64,000 bases of DNA from Guillardia theta CCMP2712 (taxonomy: Eukaryota > Cryptophyceae > Pyrenomonadales > Geminigeraceae), in the NCBI RefSeq assembly GCF_000315625.1, contig NW_005434511.1, positions 48,001 to 112,000 of the forward strand. The letters run 5' to 3'. Shown one piece after another: positions 1-11,835 of this stretch. Positions within the stretch are counted from its first letter, which is position 1. Every line of letters starts with the position of its first letter. A program made the translations under genes and the position numbers. The notes beneath the pieces are model-generated. The model was not told where the DNA came from. It saw nothing but the letters and a program-made list of their open reading frames with translations, and ran no database searches.

Positions 1-761
1 TTTAGACCGTTACAACAATTTAGATCAGGCACCAGTGATGTTGGCTGAGCCGCCTGAGTGACTGATCATCCTGCTGCAGATCCTGCTGATCATCCTGCTG
101 ATCACTGTCCCTCAGTGAGCCGCTGATCATCGCCGGGACTCCAGGATGTTGAATGTCAGTCAATAAAGAATGTTGTCAGTCATGATGTTGAATGTTGTCA
201 TGAAGTGTTAATGTTTGTTGTTACTCAGTGTTGCCAGTCAAGTTGAATGACTCAAACGGCAGAAAAGGCAAACCCGGTCGGAGCAAAACATCCGTACCTG
301 GAGTGAAGGGAACAAACTCAGTTTAGGCCCTTTGCAAGTTATGGGTGGCAGAGCTCGAGCGATGATCAGAAATTGCCCGGCGGATTTCTTTGCGCCTCCT
401 GTCAGCGCCGTGTCAGCAGGAGCGAAACAAAACAAATTATAGACCACCCCACCAAATATATTAATAAATGAATTAAAAGGAGGGGTAAAGAGATAATTTG
501 ATAGCTTTTTTTAAGGTATGTCAGCTGTTAGTTCTCATGTTCTTCTCGAATGCTCCCCGTCCCCGTTCCACAACAGCTTTCTCCCGCAGAAGTCCATCCT
601 TCCTCCTTCCTCCCTCTTCTTCTCCTTTCCCTCCTCGTCCTCCCCCTGCTTCTCCCGCCTCTCCCCCTGCATCCTTCTGCTCCTGCTCAACAACCCCGTG
701 CCCCCATAAGCGAACTTCAACTAACCCCAGTGCTGAGTTACGTCCTCAGGTCCATCCCACA
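1..761. other. Intergenic/5' region without a supportable gene
   Basis: Bases 60-215 hold imperfect short repeats built on CTGCTGATCATC and on ATGTTGAATGT-GTCAGTCA. From about 560 to 680 the plus strand is pyrimidine-rich. The frame of the next gene stays open back to an ATG at 498, but the extra 88 residues are Ser/Pro-rich and look translated from the pyrimidine tract, so I treat them as 5' untranslated or intronic. Confidence 0.5.
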
Positions 762-2267
762 ATGCAGTGGTGCGTCGTACACGATGTGGAAGCAGAAGCT
801 GTAACGCTTTCATGGAGCAAAGTTCCTAACGCGGTGAAGTACGAAGTTCAGATCAAGCAGGAGGAGGGAGGAGACTTCACTACCATCTCCGATAGCCTGA
901 CCTCAACACTGGTCCGCAAGAAGAATCTGAAACCCAACACTGAGTACTTCGCGCGCGTGCGGCATCGAGATGCTCTGGACTGGTCAGGCTTCTGTGAGCC
1001 TGTCTCCTTCCACACCCTTGCAGGGCAGGACGTGAAGCGCCTTGAGCACCCCCAGGTTGTGAGCAGGGACGGCGAGTCCATCACGTTGCAATGGCCGACA
1101 GCTCCTGATTGCGAGTCTTACACCGTCGAGATCCGATCTGACAAGGATCCGACGTGGAGGACGATATCAGATCATCTCAAGAACAACATCGTACGAAAGA
1201 AGAACCTCGAGAAGCATGTCATGTACTACTTCAGGTGAAAGTCGTTGACGCATATCAGGTTGCTCACCCGCTGTCAGGGTGAAGCCGAATCTCGCGGAGG
1301 GTAGCGGTTCATGGTTCTTCAGCCCTCCTTCAGAGGGAGCCATGTTGGCGGATCTCCCACCCTTCCTCTCCAACCTCCTCAGCCCGACCCTCGTGGATGC
1401 CCAGGGTACCTCCAAGCCTGTTAGCTCCCTTGCCGGGTATGTGACGTGTTTCATCGTTCTGTTCTCTGTTCTCTGTTCTGTGCTCTGCTCTGCTCTTCTT
1501 TGCACTGTACTGTACTGTACTGTACTGTACTGTACTGTTCTGTTCTGTTCTGTTCTTTCTGTTCATTCTTTTATTTTTACATCAAAATCTCTCTTTGATA
1601 CCGTTTGTTCCTGTTTGAACCTTGTTACTGGCACTGATCTACTTTCTCCCATCAGATGTGTTGTAGCGCTGTACTGCTCTGCATCCTGGTGCGGCCCTTG
1701 CAGGCAATTTACCCCGCAGCTCTCGCAGGTCTACTGACAGACTTGTGCTGCTCGTGGTGCTGATTTGCTGCAGTTCTATACCCAGATGAAACAGTTAGGC
1801 AAACCATTCGAGGTTGTTTTCCTCAGCTGCGACAGAGACAGGTTTGTTTTCTCTTGTCTCATGCTCCTTGTCTTTCAGCTTGTTCTCGGATGGCTGTTGA
1901 CACTTCCTCCCTCCCTCCCTCCCTCCCTCCCCTCCCTCGTCATCCCTCCCTCCCTTCCCTTTCCGCTCCTTGCTCTATTCTTTCTCTTTCTCTTCACCTT
2001 TCTTGCTTGCCGACTCCTTCTGGCTCCTTGCTCCCCATCGTGATCGTTTACATGGGCAGCAAGTCCTTCACAAACTACTTCGGGCACATGCCGTGGCTCG
2101 CTGTACCCTTTGACTCCGATAAGCGAGAAAATGCCCTCGGAGCTCTACAGGTATGTGAGACAAGGGGGATCGTTTCCTTTCGCCTCCCCTTTCTACCAGT
2201 CCTGCTTGTGCCGTCCCTGTCCTGCCGTTGTCCCTGTCCCTGCCCCTGCCCCTGCCCCTGCCCCTGC

Positions 2268-2318
<51 letters not shown>

Positions 2319-2560
2319 CGTCCCCGTCCCCGTCCCTGCCCCTGCCCCTGCCCCTGTCCCTCTACCTTTACCTGTACCTCTGACTCTCTCCCGTCTGTCT
2401 CTAGCTCTGTTTCTCATGGCACCTGAGAGTGTTGCTACAGGTTGAAGGGATCCCGAAGCTTGTGATCGTTGGAGCGAATGGGATGGTATTGCAAGACAAT
2501 GCAGTCGGCACTCCCCTGAACGCTCAGAAATTGGATTCTTGGATAGCAGGCAGACCTTAA
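762..2560 (+). CDS. Fibronectin-III / nucleoredoxin-like thioredoxin fusion protein
   Basis: Six exons: 762-1234, 1278-1436, 1656-1728, 1774-1841, 2060-2150, 2441-2560. They join in frame to 327 aa. Residues about 1-185 form two fibronectin type III modules (first: VTLSWSKVPNAVKYEVQ; second: ITLQWPTAPDCESYTVEI). Residues about 190-327 are a thioredoxin fold of the nucleoredoxin/tryparedoxin type, with the redox motif WCGPC in CSASWCGPCRQFTPQLSQ, then FEVVFLSCDRD, MPWLAVPF and a cis-Pro segment GIPKLVIVG. Nucleoredoxins are cytosolic or nuclear disulfide oxidoreductases; the FN3 modules probably recruit a partner (inference). The start is uncertain: ATG 762 gives an immediate FN3 start, while ATG 498 adds a low-complexity leader. 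Introns 2 and 5 carry simple repeats. The gene converges on the next one. Confidence 0.82.
1500..1560. repeat. TGTAC/TGTTC pentanucleotide repeat inside an intron
   Basis: About ten tandem TACTG units grade into TTCTG units within intron 2 of the FN3/nucleoredoxin gene. Confidence 0.9.
2210..2390. repeat. CCCTGT/CCCTGC hexanucleotide repeat inside an intron
   Basis: About 27 tandem copies of CCCTGY fill most of intron 5 of the FN3/nucleoredoxin gene. The repeat is in phase with nothing coding. It creates long Pro/Val or Gly/Thr open frames on both strands that should be ignored. Confidence 0.93.
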
Positions 2561-2716
2561 GGGCGCCAAACAATCTTTGCCTGTCCTCCCCTCCCCTCCT
2601 TGCCTGCCCTCTCTAGAATCTCTCTGTCCTGACATCTCTGCATCGACTTGATGCCAGAAACAGTAAACTTCATGTCCCTGTGAGGAGCAAGAGATTCGTA
2701 TTGACAACACGAAAGA

Positions 2717-3527
2717 TTACTCATTCTCGCGCTCGAAATACCGATCTATTCCATGACACTCCTCCCAGAAGATGTTCTGCATCCTTTGCAAACGGTCTTC
2801 TATTTCCCTTACATCCTTTCCTTGATCCTGAAACACCATCAATCCAATGGACTGATGTGCTCTACCCCACTTACCTTGAGAGAAATGCACCTTCTTCGAA
2901 GAAGTTCCATTTTCCGCACCATGGTCTGCAAAGCACGTTCCTGCAGTTGCATCACTTCTTCACTGCGTGCCTGGAACAACACCTGAGATCCTTTCTCCTT
3001 CAGCGGAGCATCGAAGTATTTTTCTCTGCCTGTTCAGGATAGCACATGAGAAAAGAGGGGAGGAAGACAGCGAAGTGATCTTCACCTTCGCAAACGTCTC
3101 CTCGTATTCAAAATTGACATCATCTTCATTGTAGGGATTGAATTCTAATTCAGACCTGCAACCCGACAGGAGGACATCACAAAGTTCAAAAAAACGAGTT
3201 TCAAATCATCCTCCTCCTCCTCACCATCACAAGCAGCATTATAGAAATACTATTACCACCTTCACCACCATCATGGTTATCGTTTTCGTATCAAAAACAT
3301 CGTAATCGTCATCTTCATCGTCATCACCATCACCACCACAGACGCCGCCGTCGCTGCCGCCGCCAACACCACCATAATCGCCATCATCATCCTTGTCATC
3401 ATCATCAAAAACATCCTCACCATCCTCCTCCTCCCCATCTCCATCAGCCTCCTCCTCCTCCTCCTCATCATCATCATCATCATCATCATCTTTCATCTTC
3501 ATCATCGTCGTCATCATAATCATCATT

Positions 3528-3563
<36 letters not shown>

Positions 3564-3607
3564 TTTCATCTTCATCATCGTCGTCATCATCATCATCATC
3601 ATCATCA

Positions 3608-3641
<34 letters not shown>

Positions 3642-4596
3642 AATAATAACAAGTATGATCATTATCACGTGTCATCTTCGGAGTCTTCCAAAGGCCCCTC
3701 AGCTACTGGCGCTCTTTCTGTCTTGGAACTGTTGACATTGGAGCTTCTTCGAAGTTTCAACTCCTCCTTCCCTTGCTCATCCTGTTCACATGTAAAGTTC
3801 TTCTGCTGTGAAGCAAGCGTCTTGCAAATGCAAAGGGAGTCGATGGCACTGGTATCGTTGCCTACCCCCACTGCTGCCTCCAGCACATGATTGCGAACAG
3901 ACGACAGTCGTCCGGAGTCCAACAGCTTGTCCAGCTCGTCAACCTTTCTCAAAATTGTTGTCTGCAATTCATCCATCTCCTTGGAAAACGAAGTGATGGA
4001 ATGAAAGTGATGATCGTCAAACATATGTTCACGAGTCCTGTGGTCCCAGACTGACAGCGCTACCAGCCGTTTGGCCTTGTAGAGCTCATCAATGACTTTC
4101 ACCCTGCAGCGCATGCTGTAAGAGAGCGATGTTACAAGTTCAAGGTGACTTGCCTTCTGTTCAAACTCTTCCAGAAGATCTCCAATGGCTGCATAGTCAC
4201 TATATCCTCTGGGTTTTCGAGGAAACGCAACACGCTTCGACTCATTCGTACAATCTTCAACGCCTGGGTTTGCATCCTTGCATTCATATCGTCGAAGTTG
4301 CCCTCCAGTTTAGCATAGTTCTCAGGCGGCTGCTCGCTCACCCACATGCTCGCCCTTCCTTGAAGCATCGAGTTCATCTCATGAATGTCTTCTAGCTCGT
4401 ATAAAAGAGTGTCGATGCAACAGCCTGGCCAGCTCTTACACGAAGGATAGCATGTGACTTTCTTGGGCATCGAGCTCCGTGCTGGCGCCTGATGGACTTG
4501 GGTCGGTGGCAGGGTGTTTGAGCATGGTGAAGAAAGGGGAATGAGGAGGAGAGTGAAAATCCCCAGAAAGTGAGGAGCGTACCGCAAAGACCACAT
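2717..4596 (-). CDS. Unknown protein with a signal peptide, five exons, GC-AG intron
   Basis: Exons on the minus strand: 4596-4154, 4115-3669, 3155-3096, 3025-2875, 2827-2717. They total 1212 nt, ending in TAA, for 403 aa. The N-terminus has a clear signal peptide (hydrophobic core LGIFTLLLIPLSS) followed by a Cys-containing segment, then helical, partly coiled-coil sequence (KEMDELQTTILRKVDELDKL). The end is acidic (NPYNEDDVNFEYEE, then helix). I do not recognise the family. The first donor appears to be AG|GCAAGT; no GT donor gives the right phase. Intron 2 (3156-3668) is filled with GAT trinucleotide repeats. The donor of intron 3 (GTTTGC at 3095) is weak but is the only one I found that keeps frame. 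Probably secreted or ER-lumenal (inference). It converges with the preceding gene and diverges from the NACHT gene. Confidence 0.68.
3180..3655. repeat. GAT/GAC trinucleotide repeat tract (intron)
   Basis: On the minus (sense) strand this is GATGATGAT interrupted by GAC, GAA and GGN units, lying entirely inside intron 2 of the preceding gene. It yields artefactual poly-Asp, poly-Met and poly-Ser/Ile frames. Confidence 0.93.
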
Positions 4597-5358
4597 GGAG
4601 GGACAGCGTTGAGAAAGAGTGAAGGCAGGGGTTGCAAGCTGAGTCAGTTCAAGTTGTTCCTGCTCCTGTTGTTCTAGTGCTGCCTCTCACTCTTGCTCCT
4701 CGTCCTCGTCCTCCGTTACCGCTCCTCCGCCATGCGCGTTTCTGTCAATGCATCCGGTGGTGCTGATGGAATTAGCATGGTAGGGTACTGTAAGTACCGG
4801 TGTTATTGAAAGACTTTGGAGGGGTGCTTGCATTACTGTGTGGGGTACTCAAGGATACACTTTGGTCAGTCGGCCTCAGGATAAATAATAGGAAATAAAA
4901 TAAGACACTAACTATTACATTACGAATTATTACCCTGTGGAGGTTGATGTCCTTGTTGCTATGGAGAACGAAGGGCGAAAATGCCAACACTAGTTGCGAG
5001 AGAGCAAGAGGGAGAGCAGGCAGGGACTGTCATGGCAGGGAGGAGCAGAGAGGAGCAGAGAGGAGCAGGGAGCAGCAGGGAGGATGAGAACGGGTTGGAA
5101 TGGGGATGGGATTGATGGAAGTAGCTAGTCTATGGGAGACAGATTTCTTGTAGGCAAGCTGTGCAAAGTAGAGACGAAGGTGATAGCCGGAAGTGATAGG
5201 ATGAGCTCAACAAGGACAACAGACGTGTCTCAACTTGGCTGATACATGCCGCAGACAATGATTGTCCATGACGGGAGACGATCGACCATGACGGGAGACA
5301 ACGCTGCGAGAGCTTGATTCTGCTAACATATTGATCGCCCACTGGGCATCTCGACCAG
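4597..5358. other. Divergent intergenic region with a short GGGGTA motif group
   Basis: No gene seen. Bases 4778-4852 contain TAGGGTACTG, GTACCGGT, GGAGGGGTG and TGGGGTACTC in an otherwise ordinary sequence. A GCAGAGAGGA repeat lies at about 5040-5085. It separates two divergent genes, so both promoters should be here. Confidence 0.6.
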
Positions 5359-8300
5359 ATGTCAACGGACACGTGGAAGCATGTGATGGTGTACCTTGCG
5401 AGTGGATATTACGACATGGAAGGTGTTGCGTGCTGCTGTAATGTTGTTGGCATGATGCGAGCGATGCCGCAGGGGAGAGGAGAGTTATCTTCAACGAGAT
5501 CCTGCCACAACTCCAGAAAAACTGCGTCCCGATGCGTGTTCAGGTGGAGCAGCTTGTCGTCTCGTTGACATGGTTGTTCTGTCTGACTGCCCTACAACAC
5601 CTTCAGGTTCATTTTGTTGACATCCGATCCGGGTTGACGGAGCATGACTGGTGGAAGATTCTTGAGATGGTATGCAGAGTTGAGATTTCACCTTGATAAC
5701 ACCCCTATCCAATTCTTTGTGCAGAAATCCTCATTTTCGATTCGATCCCTTCCATTGAAGATGTTTGTTTTGTTGTTGCCTTCACAGTCTTCTAGACAGG
5801 ATTGTTGTCAAGCTTGTTTTGATTGTTGTCTATTCTCGATGCTATCCTCTTCTCCACCAACGTCGATTACAATGCCTCCTCCTCTTCCTCTCACCCGTTC
5901 CCTCCCTCTCTCCGTCCCTCCCTCCGTCCCTCCCTCCTTCGTTCTCACTGTCCTTGGTCAGAGCTCCTTCATACCGATCCTCAACGAGATCGATCGCTGC
6001 GCTCCTTTCTTCATCGGGCTGTACGGGGAGAAGTACGGCCGTTTCATCAAGGACTACCGGTTTCCGGAGAGTCCCAGTTGGAACAGGATCCGCAGCATGC
6101 TTCCTCCTGGACGGTCCCTCCTAGAGCTCGAGACGTTCTGGGGGACTCTGAAGGATCCGAAGAAATGTAACCCTCTCTTCTACTTCAGGGATGCCACCTT
6201 CCTGTCCTCGGACAAGTTCAAGGCTGACGAGAGTCTGTTCTGCTCCTCGGAGAAGTCGGGCCCGCTGACCAGTAAGTATCCGGACAGGAAGACTGACTTC
6301 TCGATCGGGTACGCGTACCGAGCGGAGAGCTTGGAGGCGTCGAAGCGCATGCTCGACCTCAAGAGGCAGATCATAAAGGCCCACGGGCTGGACTGTGTTC
6401 TAATGGACTACAAGTGTACATACCTGGGCCCAGTCGACCAGATGGCTGTGGTCGGCGACTTGGACGAGTTCAAGGTCCACCTGACCAAGAACCTTTTCGA
6501 GAGGATTATCAGTCGCTTCCCCCCCTCTACCTCTGCCGTGGACCTGCTCTCCATCGAGGACGACTACCACAAGGCTTGCCTGAACGAACAGCTCCGCTTC
6601 CGTATGGTAGGAAGGAAGGAGCTCTTGGATGCTGTCGTGGAGTACTGCCTCGATCCCTCAGACGATGGTGATCCAGAGTTCGAAGCTCCTCCGCTGGTCA
6701 TGCATGGCAAGCCCGGAGTCGGCTTGTCCTGCCTTGTGTCCAACGTCGTGGATACTCTGAGAGATAGGAGGGACTTCAAGAGCGATGTTGTAATCTACCA
6801 CTTCATTGGGGCCTCCCCCCGGTCCAGGAATGTCAGGACCATCCTTGAGCGGCTGTGCAACATGATCTCCCGCGGGTTCAACTTCAACTTCGTCATCCCC
6901 ACCGACTTTGTCAACCTCGTCACCTGCTTCGAGCTCCTCCTCCAACACTCCCACAAGTCCCGGGGGAACAGGCTGGTGATCTTTCTGGATGGGGTAGATC
7001 AGATGGATGCGGACTACCATGGTGAAGTCCTGCACTGGCTGCCCGTAAAGAGCCATGCTCGCATCATCGTCTCCATGCATACAAGCTCGGATTCTTACCA
7101 GTCCATGAAGAGGAGGTACGGGGCCGGCATCCGGGACCTCCAGGTCCCCGACCTGACCGTCGAAGGCAGCAGGGAGATTCTTGCTGATCGGATGTTCACT
7201 GCGCACAGATCGTTATCTATCAAGCAGATGAATATGTTGATGGACAAGGTGGAAGGCAGGAGGCCGTTGTACCTGATGTTGGCAGCTTCGGAGATCATGG
7301 TCAGTGCACACGAAAATTCTCCTTTGTCTGCTTTTGCCGACACGTTCGCGCTCGTTCGTGATTGCATTCGTGTGTGTCTGCTCTGTTTCCTGCATGCCAT
7401 CGATCTATGTTGTCGTCATTGTCATCTTTCTTGTTGCTGCCGAATGTCACACTCTCACTCTTCAATAATCTGAATCCTTCAATATTGCATTTCCTATTCC
7501 CCATCTTTCCCTTGCGCTATCCATGTTGTTCCTCTCATTCTCCCTATCATCCTTTATCGCACTCACCCGCAACCCGCAGGTCTTCAGCTCCAAACAACCT
7601 GACGTGTCAACAGACACAAGGATGGACAACTTTGTTTACCGGATGAGTCCGACTTCCATCGGCCTATGTCGGCAGACTTTCATGCGCTGGATCGAAGAGT
7701 TTCCTGTAGAGATCTTTGGCAACCTCGTACAAGATCTCATCTGCCTGCTCGCCTGCTCCAGACACGGTCTGCAGGAGGACGAGATTCTTGAGTTGATCTC
7801 CCACCGAGATCCTCGCACGTTTGAGGGTTCTGGGCTGGACTACCCGGAAGTTCCCCTTCCCCGCCTGATGTACGTCCAGTGCTTTGATCGGATTGAGCTG
7901 TTTGTGCGCGGGGGGCCGAGATGGTCCATCAGGATCGTCCAGTTTGCTTTTTCGGTGAGTTGTGAGATGTTTGAAACACTACGAAGCATGTTGGGTGTGA
8001 TGTTGAGTGTTGATGTAGTCTTCTTTGCTTGTTGAGAGGTTGCGATGTGGATGACGATGTTGCTTGCTGCTTGTGAGCGTTCAAGTGCGCGTGCTAAGAG
8101 AAAGCTCCATCGTGCTCCTGCTATCTTCCCTTTGACGCTGTTCTCCTCCACAGGCTATCGTCAGAGCGATTCAGAAAACTTTCTTCCCCGACAACTTCGA
8201 CGCCTCCAAGTTGTGGGTGAAACTTTATTCCTTCGCCATCGCAAGGGACCGAGCGCGGCGCTTTACCTCCAGCAGCGCGGCCAACGCGTCCGACATGGTC

Positions 8301-11300
8301 GGCGATGCCATGAAGAACATCGGGACGAAGAACCTTGAGGAGAGGTACCACTCGCGCATCGCCAAGTACCTCAGGGACAAGGAGACCAACAACGAGGACG
8401 CGCGCGCGTCGTGGGGGGGGACGTTCCCCCGGGCTGTGAAGGAGCTGCCGTACCACCTGACTCAAAGTAGAGGATGGAGCAGGCTAGAGGAAGTTGTGCT
8501 CGACCTGCGCTTCATTGAGGCAAAGTTCCGCCTTCACATGGGGCACGACCTCCTGCAGGACCTTGTGCTCAGCGTGCAGGCCAAGGCGCCGGAAGCTGCC
8601 AGGACGGGGAAGTGGGGCCACGGCCACAAGAGGATACAGGACATGCACAGATTCATATCCCAGAACTTCAAGAAGATCTCGTCCGACGCCTCCTCTACCT
8701 TCCAGCTCGCCGCCAACAACTCCTCCTCCTCCACTCTCGCGCGCATCGCGCTAAGGCACTGGCAGGATGGCTCGATCCGCCAGCCCTGGTTCCGATGGCT
8801 CAACAAGCCGGCTGAGATCGATCCTCTCATCCTTATCATGGAGGGTCACACCGCTCCTGTCAACCGCGTCCGCTTCTCCTCCGACGGCCTCCGTATCCTC
8901 TCCGCCAGCGAGGATTCTTCCATGTGCCTGTGGGACGCGTTCAGCGGGGAGCTGATAGGCAAGCTCTTCGGCCACTACCTCCCTATCCTCTCTGCGCCTT
9001 CATCCCTGGCTTCGGAGGAGGCGAGCTCCGCGGCCGCGTGCAGAGCTCGGACTGGACTGCCATCTCAGCCAGCAGAGACAAGACGATGAAAGTTTTCGAC
9101 CTTGCTTCGGGTCAGGAGGTGAAGCAGCTCAAAGGGCACATAGGACGCGTCCTGTGTGTAGCCGTCAAGTCCATCCTTGAGCTCCAGGAGGACGGGGAGC
9201 TGAAGAGGCGGCTGCTGGGGGCGACTGGCTCGTGGGACAGGAGCTGTAAGATATGGGACTTGGACCAGGACGAGGTTCTGCATGACATGGGGGGCCCGGA
9301 GTCCACCAACACTTGTCCGAACAGCGCTGGTCACCAGAACACGGTGAGAGACGTCAGTTTCAGCCCCGACGGCTCCGTCCTCGCTACTGGCTCCGACGAC
9401 GAGACGGTTCGGCTGTGGAACGTGCAGACTGGGGAGGAGATCAAATGCTTCCTGGGGCATGACAACGCTGTGATGAGCGTAGACTACAGCAGCAACGGTG
9501 AGCTGGTGCTTTCTGCTAGCCTGGACGGGACCCTCAAAGTCTGGGACACGTCGGAGCCAGGAGGAGGAGCTGACTCTTTCTTTGACAAGACGAGCAACTC
9601 TTGGCTGAAGATTCGCAAGGAGATCCTGACGCTGGTGGGGAACCTGTCGGGCGTTCTTGAGGGGAGGATGGCGAGCGATATGGAAACGGCAGTATCAGCA
9701 GGGAAGGACGGGACCGTCCGCATCTACAGTGTCAAAATCAGTCCACACCACATGCTGGAAAGGAAGAGAGGGCAGCTAGTTCAAATTCCTCCTACAGTCA
9801 CGCTCTTCGGCCACCAGGGGAGCGTCAACACCGTTGCCGTCTCCCCGGACTCTTGGCGGGTCACGTCAGCAGGAGAGGACGGAGCCTTGCGAATGTGGGA
9901 CCTTGGAGGAAGCGGAGTTCCGGAGAAGCAGGGCCACAAGCTGGCGTGCGGGGGCCTGTCCTACGACAGGTTCGGGGAGAACCTGGTTAGCTGCGGGCAG
10001 GACGGGAGCATCAAACTGTGGGACGGGAAGCAAGGGCTGTTCCTCCGAGAAGTTGCCAAGAAGGAGGTACAGTACAACCGATGCTCCGTGTCTCCCGACG
10101 GCTGCGGGTCGCCGCCATCTGCCAGGACGGCGTGCTGAGGGTGTACGACATCAAGACTGGCAAGCCCATCATAACTCAGCGTCACTCCTACCTCTCGTGC
10201 TCCGCCGTCTCCTTCTCCAACGGGATGGGCTTCAACATCGCCACGGGCTCCGACGACGGGACGGTCAAGTTCTGGTCGGCCGACGACGGGACTCTTAAGG
10301 GCTCGCTGGACGCACACGTGCAGCCGGCCGGAGCGAACAGGATGAGGAAGTTCGCGGCGGTCAATGACGTCTCCTACAGCCCCGACAACGGCCAGCTGGT
10401 CTCCTGCTCATCGGACATGACGGTCAAGTACTGGCTGAGGGCGTACGACTGGTCCGGCGACCCCAACGCCGCTGAGGACTTTGGGCAGCTGAAGGATGAC
10501 TTGGGGCCAGAGGAGAAGAGGAGAATGAACAGGAAGAAGCTGGTGAACGTGAAGAGGAGGGAGAAGGAGGCGACGATGACGGAAGACGAGAAGCTGGCGA
10601 GGAGGAAGAAGCAGGAGAGGGAGATGAAGGTGAAGGCGGCCAAGCTGGAGTCTGACCTGACCAGAGGGTTGGAGGTGGAGGAGGAGTCGTCCTCTGACGA
10701 CAGCCTCCTCGACGACAACGACATCATGCTCATCGAAAAGGCGCTGGACGAGCAGGAGGAGGAAGATGTCACCCTCCAGACTCGCTCTTCCATGCCCCAG
10801 AAGTGGAGGCTGGTCTCCACCCTCCGAGGGCACAGCGGACCAGTCCTCTCCGCCTCCTTCGACTCGGCAGGCAAACGGGTCCTCTCCTCCTCTGCAGATG
10901 GGACAGTCCGCGTGTGGACGGCCAACTTCGAAGCTAACAGCCCCAAGAAGTCGGACAGCAGAGCGAACACGGCGTCCTCGGAGGAGGAGGAGGAGGCTGG
11001 CCATGGTGGAAGGAGCCAGGGCCCGGCAAGGAACAGCTGCCTGACTGTCATCGACGTTCATCACGGGCCTGTCAGGTCAATCCGCTGCACTCCCGACGGC
11101 GCCGCCTTCTTCCTCGTCTCCGAGGGCATCCCAGGTGACCCCCAGCTGGAGAGCACGACCAGCAGAGCTGACTGACAGTATGCAGGAGCCGTGAACGCGT
11201 CTAGAGGAGGCCTGCTGACGGTCTGGGACGCTTGGGGCTACAATCAGCTGGGCTCCTTCGAACTGATAGGCAGGGGCGTCGGGCTTGCCTGCAGCGGCCA

Positions 11301-11442
11301 CACTCCATACTCAGTCGCCTGCAGCGATGAGGACGGGCAAGTGTACGTCTGCAGCTACGGTTACCAGGAGCCCTTCATTCCGAAGCCAACCCGCGCGTTA
11401 CCCAACCCGCTCCGGCCCTCCGGCTTCTGCTCCATCCTCTAA
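5359..11442 (+). CDS. DUF4062-NACHT-WD40 protein (NWD1/TEP1-like), two apparent frameshifts
   Basis: Exons: 5359-5422, 5473-5543, 5607-5669, 5962-7299, 7580-7954, 8154-11134, 11186-11442; about 1715 aa after allowing for two frame changes. Residues 1-110 resemble the DUF4062 module of NWD1/TEP1 proteins (YLASGYYDMEGERRVIFNE, VHFVDIRSGLTE, FFIGLYGEKYG). A NACHT-like NTPase follows: the Walker A position reads HGKPGVGLS (about residues 314-322), with Leu where Lys is expected; Walker B is LVIFLDGVDQMD. From about residue 865 on, a dozen or so WD40 repeats run to the C-terminus. A charged Lys/Glu-rich insertion (about 10490-10790) splits the propeller. Frame changes are needed near 8992 (two extra bases in a CTCTCT run) and near 10107 (one base missing in GACGGCTGCGG); the WD signature continues across both. 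Members of this STAND class act as regulated scaffolds; the role here is unknown. Confidence 0.85.
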
Positions 11443-11835
11443 CTCCCCCCCCCCCCCCCCTCCACTGCTGCCGGCTCCTTGCCCTGTAGATAGCGTAGAT
11501 AGTATGCCGAAGTTCCTTTCGCCACTTCTCCCCTGTAGTGCCTGCATTCTTCAGTGTAAATCAAACGTCAAATTTCCCCGTGGAGCTCGCATTTTAGACA
11601 TCACTATTTACAAGGAACTTGTGGCTGCTAGGGTGACGAGACGATATGAGGGCATCCAACAACAGCATCTCCCTCCCTTTCTCATGAGGGCATCCAACAA
11701 CAGCATCTCCCTCCCACTCTCAATCGCAACCTGGCCTAGAATTGCATCTCTAGCGTTGCGAAACTGCCGTTATTGTCCATGGTGAAGTTCCTGACAGGTC
11801 AAAGTCAATCGTCGTCAATCGTGTAACGTGACCTC
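11443..11835. other. Convergent 3' intergenic region with poly-C and a tandem duplication
   Basis: A run of about 16 C follows the NACHT gene's stop codon at once (11445-11460). A unit of about 38 bp containing GGGCATCCAACAACAGCATC is tandemly duplicated at about 11648-11720. No gene seen; this is probably 3' UTR for genes meeting tail to tail. Confidence 0.6.

Noticed and set aside
2210-2390. Regular short repeats resembling a CRISPR array
   Set aside because: No spacers; simple tandem hexamers in a eukaryotic intron.
2193-2573. Long Gly/Thr-rich (-) and Pro/Val-rich (+) open frames
   Set aside because: They are translations of the CCCTGY intron repeat.
3239-3668. Poly-Met/Asp and poly-Ser/Ile/His frames
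   Set aside because: Trinucleotide repeat inside an intron; no non-repetitive coding sequence attached.
10065-10123. A 59 bp intron in the NACHT-WD40 gene instead of a frameshift
   Set aside because: It closes in frame but would delete YNRCSVSPDG and RVAAICQ, which fit a WD repeat; kept only as an alternative.
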